From contig NZ_LVYV01000001.1 in the NCBI RefSeq assembly GCF_001618955.1, positions 813,501 to 877,500 of the forward strand: a stretch of 64,000 nucleotides of DNA. Direction: 5' to 3'. Source of the DNA: Tardiphaga robiniae (lineage in GTDB: Bacteria > Pseudomonadota > Alphaproteobacteria > Rhizobiales > Xanthobacteraceae). Numbering within the stretch: the first letter of the stretch is position 1; each line of letters starts with the position of its first letter. The translations under genes were made by a program, and so were the position numbers. The notes under the pieces were generated by a model that searched no databases, was not told the DNA's origin, and saw only the letters and a list, made by a program, of their open reading frames with translations. Positions 56,584-64,000 of this stretch are shown piece after piece.

Positions 56584-57501
56584 ATGACCACGATGGCCAC
56601 CAGCGATCTGCCCCTCCCCAAGATCGGTCGCGGCAAGGTGCGCGATATCTATTCCGTCGGCGACGACCGGGTGCTGCTGCTGACCACCGACCGCATCAGC
56701 GCCTTCGACGTAGTCATGAACGAGACCATCCCGATGAAGGGCGCGGTGCTGACCCAGATCAGCGCCTGGTGGTTCAACCAGCTTGGCGGCGTGGTCCCGC
56801 ATCACATGATCTCGGCCGATGCCGACGAGATCATCAGGCAGGTGCCGGCTCTCGCAGATCACCGCGCCGCCTTGGCCGGTCGCGCCATGCTGTGCCGACG
56901 CACCACCGTGTTTCCGATCGAATGCGTGATCCGCGGTTACATTTCGGGCTCGGCCTGGAAGGAATATGCCGCGTCAGGCACACTGGCCGGCGAGAAGCTC
57001 AACGCTGGACTGCTCGAAAGCCAGAAATTCGCCGAGCCGGTGTTCAGCCCGGCGACCAAGGCCGAGACCGGCCATGACGAAAACATCACTATCGCCCGGA
57101 TGCGCGAGATCATCGGCGAGGAAGATGCCTTCACCCTCGAGAGCATGACCCGCGCTGTCTACACCCAGGGCGAGGAGATCGCCCGCGAGGCCGGCATCAT
57201 TATCGGCGACACCAAGTTCGAATTCGGCAGGGAAGGCAATGGCCGCATCATCCTGATCGACGAGGTGATGACCCCCGACAGCTCCCGCTTCTGGGCCGCC
57301 GACGTCTATAAGCCGGGCCAGCCGCAACCGAGCTTCGACAAGCAACCGCTGCGCGACTATCTCGACATCGAGCGCCGCGCCGGCCGCTGGAACGGCGAAG
57401 CCCCGCCGCCGCCGCTGCCCCCTGAGGTGATCGACGCCACCAGCAAGCGCTATTTGGAGGCCTATCGTCGCTTGACCGGCACGGAGCTGGTCATCAACTA
57501 A
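56584..57501 (+). CDS. purC: Phosphoribosylaminoimidazole-succinocarboxamide synthase
   Basis: A 305-residue SAICAR synthetase of purine synthesis. It condenses CAIR with aspartate using ATP. Signatures are [28 protein letters not shown] in pieces, [27 protein letters not shown] and [13 protein letters not shown]. It is the longer, ADE1-like form (about 300 residues), compared with about 240 in E. coli. The ATG at 56584 is followed by another ATG at 56593; both are plausible. It may be one of two purC copies, as often seen in this group. Confidence 0.95.
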   Translation: MTTMATSDLPLPKIGRGKVRDIYSVGDDRVLLLTTDRISAFDVVMNETIPMKGAVLTQISAWWFNQLGGVVPHHMISADADEIIRQVPALADHRAALAGRAMLCRRTTVFPIECVIRGYISGSAWKEYAASGTLAGEKLNAGLLESQKFAEPVFSPATKAETGHDENITIARMREIIGEEDAFTLESMTRAVYTQGEEIAREAGIIIGDTKFEFGREGNGRIILIDEVMTPDSSRFWAADVYKPGQPQPSFDKQPLRDYLDIERRAGRWNGEAPPPPLPPEVIDATSKRYLEAYRRLTGTELVIN

Positions 57502-57675
57502 CAAATTGACTGTCTTTCCCGCGGACTGTCATAAAAATAGTCTTGTCCGTGCATCTCACCGTCGTCTACCAGAGACGGCGGCGGTTGCGCCTGTCGCGCA
57601 GCGCTCCTACAGGTTCGCGCGTGACATACTTCCGGCCCGCCCACCTCATCGCCGTTATTGCGAAAGTAGCCGCCC

Positions 57676-59868
57676 ATGACTGACACCCTTGTCAGCCCGG
57701 ACGTGTTGCGCGCCTGGCGCAACGACGTGTTCGGCGGCCTGATCGCCAGCGTCCTCACCATCAGCTTCGGCCTGTCCTATTCCGTGCTGATCTTCACCGG
57801 GCCGCTGGCCTCGCTGCTGCCCTACGGCATCTCCGCGACCTTCATCTCTGCAAGCGTCATCGCCGCCGTCATCGCGCTCGGCAGTTCGTTTCCCTTCGCG
57901 GTCGCCGGACCCGAGAGCTCCACCGCAGCCGTCACCGCCATCCTGGCGGCGGCCCTGGTCGAACACATCGTTACGGCCGATGCGCCGTCTGCCTTGCTCG
58001 GCCCGGTACTTATCACCCTGTCCTCGGCCACGATCATCACCGGCATCGTGCTATGCGGCTTCGGCGTTACTCGCATGGGACGCGCGATCCGCTATGTGCC
58101 CTATCCGGTGATCGGCGGATTTTTGGGCGCCACCGCCTGCCTGATCGTCGCCGGCGCGATTCAGGTGATCACCGGCTACAAGCTGCAATGGGCGAACCTG
58201 ACAAAACTCGCCAATCCGATGACGCTCTACGAGTTGCTGGCCGCGGCAGCCGTGGCACTGACCATCTATGCGACCTGGCATCGGTCCCGTAACCCACTAG
58301 GCCTGCCGATGATTCTCCTCGGGAGCGTCATAGCGGCGCATCTCGTCTTCCGGATCGCAGGCGTGTCCGTGATCGAGGCCCAAGCTATGGGCTGGACCTT
58401 CGCATCGCCGCCCAAGGCCAGTCTAACCTTGCCCTGGGCATTCTTCAGCGGCGGTTACCCGTGGCAGGCGCTGCCCGGCCTCATCGGCAATTTCATCGCT
58501 GTGATCTTCGTGACGGCCGTGAGCACGCTGTTCAATACGACGGGCCTCGAAGTCGCCGCACATCGGGAAGCCGATATCGAACGCGAGCTCAATGCGACCG
58601 GGGCGGCCAATATCCTGGCCGGTGTACTCGGAGGCTATGCCGGCTGCATCTCGATCAGCCGTTCGCTCCTGAATCGCAACAGCGGTGCCACAGGGCGGCT
58701 TTCGGGCCTCACCGTCGCCGCGGCAGCCGCGCTGATGCTTGTGGTCGACCCTGCCTTGCTGGCCTATATGCCGCGCTTCGTGCTCGGTGGCCTGCTGCTG
58801 TATCTCGGCCTGGAGCAACTTCATCGCTGGATCGTCGACTCCCGCAAGCGGCTCTCGCTGCTCGACTACCTGTCACTGCTGGCAATCATCGTCATTATTC
58901 TCACATGGGGTTTCGTGGCCGGCGTGCTGATCGGCATCGTGATCGGCTGCGCCACCTTCGCGCTCAGCGTGTCGCGGGTGTCCTCGATCAAATACGGTTT
59001 CGATGGCTCGGAATATCGCAGTTCGCTCGATCGGTCGCTTGAGGATCAGCGCACGCTGGCGGCGCATGGTCGCGAAATCCAGGGCCTCAATCTGCAGAGC
59101 TATCTGTTCTTCGGCTCGGCCAACCGGCTGTACCTGCACGTCAAGGCGCTGCTGCGCCGGCATCCCGAGTGCCGCTATCTGGTGTTCGACTTCAAACTGG
59201 TGACGGGCATCGACTCGTCGGCCGCCCACAGCTTCGCCCAGATCAAGCGCATCGCCGAAGGCCACGGCACCGCGCTGGTGCTCGCCAATCTTCATCCCTC
59301 AGCCAATCGCAATTTGCGCGCCAGCCTGTTCATCGATGACGCCGTCAAGGTCATGGGCGAACTCGATCACGCGCTGGAGTGGTGCGAAAACGAGGTGATC
59401 GTGAGGCACCGCGGACTCGCCGAAGAAGAAGCCAACTTGCGCGACTGGTTCACCAAGATCCTGCGCACCGCCGACGATTCCGAAGAACTGATGCGACGCT
59501 GCCAGCGCGTCGAGGTCGGCGCCGGCGAAATCGTCGTTCAGGCCGGCGACGCTGCCGATTCCATGCACTTCATTCTCGACGGCCGACTCGGCATCATGGT
59601 GCCGGCAGGCGATGGCAGGCTGACGCGGGTGCGCAGCCTCGGGCGTTACACGACAGTGGGCGAAATGGGCCTCGTCGCCTATGCCCCCCGTAGCGCCACC
59701 ATCCAGGCGGAGATCGCAAGCGTGCTGTATCTGCTGCGCGCCGATGCCTTCGAGGACATCAAGCAAAACCATCCGGCATTGAGCCAGAAGCTGCTGACAT
59801 ATTTCGTATCGGTCATGGCGGAGCGGCTGGCTTTTGCGAGCCGCATGATTGCGGTGTTGCGAAGGTAA
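57676..59868 (+). CDS. SulP-family anion transporter with STAS and cyclic-nucleotide-binding domains
   Basis: A 730-residue protein with three parts. Residues about 10–425 form the SulP/SLC26 membrane domain (DVFGGLIASVLTISFGLSYSVLIF, VAGPESSTAAVTAILAA). Residues about 455–575 are a STAS domain (YLVFDFKLVTGIDSSAAHSFAQI). Residues about 605–730 are a CRP-like cNMP domain (EIVVQAGDAADSMHFILDGRLGI, VGEMGLVAYAPRSATI) that keeps the Glu and Arg of the phosphate-binding cassette. It probably moves sulfate, bicarbonate or another anion under nucleotide control. It is a single gene. Confidence 0.9.
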   Translation: MTDTLVSPDVLRAWRNDVFGGLIASVLTISFGLSYSVLIFTGPLASLLPYGISATFISASVIAAVIALGSSFPFAVAGPESSTAAVTAILAAALVEHIVTADAPSALLGPVLITLSSATIITGIVLCGFGVTRMGRAIRYVPYPVIGGFLGATACLIVAGAIQVITGYKLQWANLTKLANPMTLYELLAAAAVALTIYATWHRSRNPLGLPMILLGSVIAAHLVFRIAGVSVIEAQAMGWTFASPPKASLTLPWAFFSGGYPWQALPGLIGNFIAVIFVTAVSTLFNTTGLEVAAHREADIERELNATGAANILAGVLGGYAGCISISRSLLNRNSGATGRLSGLTVAAAAALMLVVDPALLAYMPRFVLGGLLLYLGLEQLHRWIVDSRKRLSLLDYLSLLAIIVIILTWGFVAGVLIGIVIGCATFALSVSRVSSIKYGFDGSEYRSSLDRSLEDQRTLAAHGREIQGLNLQSYLFFGSANRLYLHVKALLRRHPECRYLVFDFKLVTGIDSSAAHSFAQIKRIAEGHGTALVLANLHPSANRNLRASLFIDDAVKVMGELDHALEWCENEVIVRHRGLAEEEANLRDWFTKILRTADDSEELMRRCQRVEVGAGEIVVQAGDAADSMHFILDGRLGIMVPAGDGRLTRVRSLGRYTTVGEMGLVAYAPRSATIQAEIASVLYLLRADAFEDIKQNHPALSQKLLTYFVSVMAERLAFASRMIAVLRR

Positions 59869-59910
59869 GAATAGTCCACACGACGCATCTGAAACGGACG
59901 TCACGACCGG

Positions 59911-62900
59911 CTACGAGTTGGCGCCGCCGGCACCGACAGTTGAATTGGCAGTTTTCGTTGTCTTGCGGCTGGCGCGCCAGTTCTCCCACCTTTGGACGAC
60001 GACAAAAAAGATCGGAACGAACAGGACGGCAAGGCAGGTCGAGGCGAGCATGCCCGAGAACACGGTGATGCCGATCGACTTGCGGGCGTTGGCGCCGGCG
60101 CCGGTCGCGAGCACCAGCGGCAGCACGCCGAGAATGAAGGCGAAGGACGTCATGAGGATCGGCCTAAATCGCGCACGTGCGGCTGCGACCGCCGACTCCA
60201 GCAGTGGCTTGCGATCATGCACATGCAGTTCGATCGCTACCTCGACGATCAGAATCGCGTTCTTCGCCGACAGCGCGATCAAAAGGATAATGCCGATCTG
60301 GGTGTAGAGATTGTTCTCGATCCGCAGCGCGGTGAGTACCGCCATCGGCCCCAGCAGTGACAGCGGCACGGCCAGGATCACCGAAATCGGCGCATACCAG
60401 CTTTCATACTGCCCGGCGAGCACCAGATAGACGAGCAGCAACGCAAGGCCGAACACATAATAGAGCTGATTGCCGACGATCTTTTCCTGATACGACATTG
60501 CTGTCCATTCAAAGCCCGTTCCCGGAGGCAAAGTCTTCGCCGCAATCTGCTCCATCAACGCCATGGACTGCCCGGAACTGTAGCCCTGTGCCGGCAGGCC
60601 GATCACCACCGCCGTCGGATAAAGATTATAGAGACTGATCAACGACGGTCCCACGGCGGGCGTAATCTTCGCCACGGTGCCAAGCGGGATCATGTTGCCC
60701 TGCTGGTTGCGGACCATCAGGTTCTCGATGTCCCGGGCAGTCAGCCGGAATTTGGCATCTGCCTGAGTGTAAACCTGAAAAGTACGGCCAAACTTGTTGA
60801 ACTGGTTGACGAAGGACGAGCCCAGATAGGACGACAGGGTCGAGAACACCTGATCCGTCGTCACGTGCAGGGTCTGGGTCTTGATACGATCGATCTCGAT
60901 ATCGAATTGCGGCACCATCGAGCGGAACGGCGAACTGACGCGCTGTAAAGCGCTCTGCGTCTCTGCATTAGCTACAATCGCCCCGGTGATCGCCTGCAGC
61001 TTGCTGTAATCGGCATTGCCATCGCGCAGTTCGATCTGCATGGCGAAGCCCGCCGCGTTGCCGATGCCCTGAATGGGCGGCGGCGGGATCACCAGAATGC
61101 GCGCCTCTGGAATCACCGACAGGCTCTCGTTCAATCCAACGAACAGCGAACGAAGATCCTGCCCCGGCCCTCGCTCGCTCCATTCTTTCAGGATCAGATA
61201 GGCGACACCGGCATTGGCCAGGCTGGAGCTGCTGTCGAGCGCGGAGATGCCGGCAATGGTAACCACCTGTTCCACCGCTGGCGTCTTGGCGGCCAATTCG
61301 CTGACTCGATCGAGCACACGCTGCGTCCGGTCCAGCGCGGCGCCATCGGGCAACTGCACTGCGACCAGCAGATAGCCTTGATCCTCGATCGGGATGAAGC
61401 CGGTGGGAATCCGGGACAGGCCGTAACCGCCGATGCTGATCAGGATCAATGCCAGAACAACCGAGAGATTGCTGTGCGCGACCATGCGGCCGATCAGGGC
61501 GGCATAGCCCCGCTCAAGCCGGTCATAGACCCTGTTGAACCCGCGATAGAAGAAATTGCGCTTCTCCGGCGGTACCGGGCGGCGCAGCCACAATGCGCAT
61601 TGCGTCGGCTTCAGCGTGGCCGCATTGACGGCGCTGAGCAGCGCCGTGGCGGCAATCACCAACGCGAATTGCGCATACATGCGCCCGGTCAGCCCGGGCA
61701 GGAATGCCGCCGGCAGGAACACCGAGATCAGCACCAGCGTAATGCCGATGATCGGAGCAAACAGCTTGTCCATCGCGCTGATCGCAGCGTCGTGGCCGGA
61801 CATGCCCTGCTCGATATTGTAGGCGGCACCTTCGACAACCACGATGGCGTCGTCAACCACGATGCCGATCGCCAGCACGATGGCGAACAGGGTCGACAGA
61901 TTGATCGTGAAGCCGAGCGCCGCCATCGCCGCAAAGGCACCGATGATCGTCACAGGCACCGTCGTCGCCGGTACCAGCATCGCGCGCCAGTCCTGCAGGA
62001 AGATCAGGATGACCACCAGCACGAGAAGGCCAGCCTCGATAAGGGTCTTGTAGACCTCGTTGATCGATGCCTGGACGAATTTCGTGGTGTCGAACGGCGT
62101 GTCGTATTTGATGTCGTCGGGAAATTGCGTGGCCAGCGCGGCCATCTTCTTCTCGACAGCCTTCTCCACCTCGAGCGCATTGGCGCCCGGCGACTGGAAC
62201 ACGCCGATGCCGACGGCCGGCTTCTGGTTGAGTGAAAAGATCTGGCTGTAGGTTTGCGCACCCAATTCGACGCGCCCGACGTCACGGACCCGCGTGACAT
62301 CGCCATTGTCGCCGGTCTTGACGATGATGTCCTCGAATTCACTGGGATCATCCAGCCGCCCGTTGATGTTCAGCGTGTACTGGAAGGCCTGTCCCGCGGG
62401 CGTCGGCGGCATGCCGATTTGCCCCGCAGAAACCTGCTGGCTCTGCTGCTGGATGGACTGGATGATATCCTGCGGCATCAGCCCGCGCACTTGCAGCTTG
62501 CTCGGATCCAGCCATATCCGCATCGAATACTGGCCGGCGCCGAACACCGTCACATTGCCGACCCCCGACAGACGCGACAACTCGTCCCGGATGTTGATCG
62601 TGGCGTAATTGCTCAGAAACAGGCTGTCATAGGTCGCCTTCGGCGACGTCAGTGTCACGAACAACAGGATCGCCGTCGATTTCTTCTGAACGGTCACGCC
62701 CTGATTCTGCACGGCGGTCGGCAGCGACGACAGCGCGCTCGATACGCGGTTCTGCACCAGCACCTGCGCAAAATTCAAATCGGTGCCGATCTTGAACGTG
62801 ACCGTGAGTGAATAGGTGCCATCCGCTGCGCTGTAGGACTGCATATAGAGCATGTCCTCCACGCCATTGACCTGCTGCTCGATCGGCAGCGCCACCGTGT

Positions 62901-63078
62901 CGACGATGGTCTTGGCGCTGGCGCCGGGATAGCGCGTCGTCACCTGGACGGTCGGCGGCACCACGTCCGGATATTGTGCGACTGCGAGGCCATAGAGCGA
63001 GACGCCGCCGATCAGGATCATCAGCAACGCGATGACATTGGACAGGACCGGCCGCTCGATGAAGAACTTCGAAATCAT
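59911..63078 (-). CDS. RND efflux pump inner-membrane protein (HAE1/AcrB type)
   Basis: A 1055-residue proton-driven exporter. MISKFFIERPVLSNVIALLMI is the standard N-terminus. The proton-relay pair is in AIGIVVDDAIVVVE (TM4). GAALDRTQRVLDRV and the LGSSFVNQFNKFG loop belong to the porter domain. Length and 12 membrane helices fit HAE1 drug and solvent pumps of the AcrB/MexB/MexF kind. The adaptor gene lies eight bases upstream on the same strand; an outer-membrane partner is not in the window. It is convergent with the SulP gene. Confidence 0.96.
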   Translation of the reverse strand: MISKFFIERPVLSNVIALLMILIGGVSLYGLAVAQYPDVVPPTVQVTTRYPGASAKTIVDTVALPIEQQVNGVEDMLYMQSYSAADGTYSLTVTFKIGTDLNFAQVLVQNRVSSALSSLPTAVQNQGVTVQKKSTAILLFVTLTSPKATYDSLFLSNYATINIRDELSRLSGVGNVTVFGAGQYSMRIWLDPSKLQVRGLMPQDIIQSIQQQSQQVSAGQIGMPPTPAGQAFQYTLNINGRLDDPSEFEDIIVKTGDNGDVTRVRDVGRVELGAQTYSQIFSLNQKPAVGIGVFQSPGANALEVEKAVEKKMAALATQFPDDIKYDTPFDTTKFVQASINEVYKTLIEAGLLVLVVILIFLQDWRAMLVPATTVPVTIIGAFAAMAALGFTINLSTLFAIVLAIGIVVDDAIVVVEGAAYNIEQGMSGHDAAISAMDKLFAPIIGITLVLISVFLPAAFLPGLTGRMYAQFALVIAATALLSAVNAATLKPTQCALWLRRPVPPEKRNFFYRGFNRVYDRLERGYAALIGRMVAHSNLSVVLALILISIGGYGLSRIPTGFIPIEDQGYLLVAVQLPDGAALDRTQRVLDRVSELAAKTPAVEQVVTIAGISALDSSSSLANAGVAYLILKEWSERGPGQDLRSLFVGLNESLSVIPEARILVIPPPPIQGIGNAAGFAMQIELRDGNADYSKLQAITGAIVANAETQSALQRVSSPFRSMVPQFDIEIDRIKTQTLHVTTDQVFSTLSSYLGSSFVNQFNKFGRTFQVYTQADAKFRLTARDIENLMVRNQQGNMIPLGTVAKITPAVGPSLISLYNLYPTAVVIGLPAQGYSSGQSMALMEQIAAKTLPPGTGFEWTAMSYQEKIVGNQLYYVFGLALLLVYLVLAGQYESWYAPISVILAVPLSLLGPMAVLTALRIENNLYTQIGIILLIALSAKNAILIVEVAIELHVHDRKPLLESAVAAARARFRPILMTSFAFILGVLPLVLATGAGANARKSIGITVFSGMLASTCLAVLFVPIFFVVVQRWENWRASRKTTKTANSTVGAGGANS

Positions 63079-63086
63079 GGCCTGTC

Positions 63087-64000
63087 CTATTTGGTCGGGG
63101 TCGGCGCTTCGATCTTTCTCAGTTGCGGATCGGCCTTCTGCCCCGGAATGGCACGCAGCAGGCCTGCAATGACGACGCGATCGTCCGGCTTCAGGCCGCT
63201 TTCAATTACGCGAAGCTCACCTTCCAGCGGGCCGGTCACGACCTTGCGCTGCTCGATGACATTGTCGCCATTCACGACCAGCACGTAACGCCCGGCCTGA
63301 TCGCTGCCGAGCGATACATCCGGCACCAGCAGCGCGTTGTCCTGCTTGTCGATAGGCACGCGAACGCGAACATAGAAACCCGGCAACAGGATGCGATCCG
63401 GATTTGGCAGCACACCTCGCACCGGCAGCGTACCCGTCGATTGGTTGATCGTCGGCGAGATGTAGTCGATCTGGCCCTTGTGCGGAAAACCGGTCTCGGT
63501 CTGCAAACCTATCTCGATCGGCAACTGCCTGAGATCGCTGACCGTCAGCCCGCGCCGCCGGGCTTCATCCCGGATGCGCAGCACGTCCTGTTCGTTAACG
63601 TTGAAATTCACATAAATCGGATCGAGCTGCACGATCGTCGCAAGCTGGGTCGGCGACGCGACACCGACCAGCTCGCCAACCGACACCAGATGCGCGCTAA
63701 CGATGCCATCAAATGGCGCAATGACATTCGTATAGCCGTAATTGACGGCCGCGATCTTGGTGTTGACTTGCGCCTGCTGCAGATTGGCTTGTGAATTTTC
63801 TCGTGTCGCCGTCGACTGCTCGAGCGTTGACTGCGAAACAACCTGGCGGGATACGAGGTCCGACTGGCGCTTGAAATCCGCTTCCGCCTGCTTTGCAGAC
63901 GCCTGCGCACCGGCTTCCGCAGCCTGCGCCTGCTCCAGCTTCAACTGGTATGTCTCAGGCTCGATCGTGAACAGCGTGGTGCCCTGCTTGACGAAGGAGC
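63087..64000 (-). CDS. RND efflux periplasmic adaptor, partial
   Basis: The C-terminal 303 residues of an AcrA/MexA-type membrane-fusion protein; the 5' end is beyond the window. The first visible residues FVKQGTTLFTIEPETYQ are the first half of the lipoyl domain. A helical hairpin follows (QAQAAEAGAQASAKQAEADFKR). The second lipoyl half VIAPFDGIVSAHLVSVGELV and beta-barrel part are present, ending PTPTK. It links the RND pump to an outer-membrane channel. Its stop is eight bases from the pump gene, so the two form an operon. Confidence 0.93.
   Translation of the reverse strand, partial: SFVKQGTTLFTIEPETYQLKLEQAQAAEAGAQASAKQAEADFKRQSDLVSRQVVSQSTLEQSTATRENSQANLQQAQVNTKIAAVNYGYTNVIAPFDGIVSAHLVSVGELVGVASPTQLATIVQLDPIYVNFNVNEQDVLRIRDEARRRGLTVSDLRQLPIEIGLQTETGFPHKGQIDYISPTINQSTGTLPVRGVLPNPDRILLPGFYVRVRVPIDKQDNALLVPDVSLGSDQAGRYVLVVNGDNVIEQRKVVTGPLEGELRVIESGLKPDDRVVIAGLLRAIPGQKADPQLRKIEAPTPTK

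Overview
The window is a GC-rich alphaproteobacterial chromosome segment. It is most likely from the Bradyrhizobium/Rhodopseudomonas/Tardiphaga group (Nitrobacteraceae). The evidence is the rpsT – gap – dnaA – dnaN – recF – gyrB replication block, a fixNOQP-type cbb3 oxidase operon with FixI and FixS, a RegB/RegA-type redox pair, several orphan Bug-type solute-binding proteins, and short palindromic repeats of the kind common in these genomes. No rRNA, tRNA, CRISPR array, prophage or insertion sequence was seen.

Layout. 1–8.3 kb holds mixed metabolic genes: two Bug-type binding proteins (one cut by the window edge), a VOC protein, an acyl-CoA synthetase, an HD-GYP protein, a dienelactone hydrolase, a lone Wza-like lipoprotein and msrA. 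8.4–20.5 kb is the replication block. rpsT is followed by a gene-free stretch of about 1.2 kb (candidate oriC, with a tight cluster of eight GANTC sites), then dnaA, dnaN and recF. A modular exported protein and a FUSC membrane protein come next, then gyrB. 20.5–27.0 kb is a catabolic cluster: a class II HMG-CoA reductase, a type III CoA-transferase, an enoyl-CoA hydratase and a binding protein, divergent from a MocR-type regulator. 27.0–32.0 kb is a GntR regulator divergent from an ABC importer plus amidohydrolase, with a 13-bp operator-like sequence at both ends of the shared promoter region.

32.0–47.8 kb is respiratory. cyoABCD, SURF1 and the RegB/RegA-like sensor and regulator lie on one strand, tightly packed. 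An MFS transporter diverges from cyoA across a 21-bp palindrome. Then come ccoNOQP, a 71-residue membrane protein, a DUF2189 protein, ccoI and the tiny ccoS, with a FixK/FNR-type box upstream of ccoN. A high-aeration quinol oxidase, a redox-sensing two-component system and a microaerobic cytochrome c oxidase are therefore neighbours.

47.9–64 kb holds accessory metabolic and transport genes: an NTF2-like protein, a third Bug protein, a DUF2867 protein, a second FUSC protein, MmgE/PrpD, an unusual DUF1127–DUF1330 reading frame divergent from a LysR regulator, DUF1080, pirin, purC, a SulP transporter fused to STAS and cyclic-nucleotide domains, and an RND efflux pump whose adaptor runs off the window. 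All assignments come from reading sequence motifs; no database search was run.
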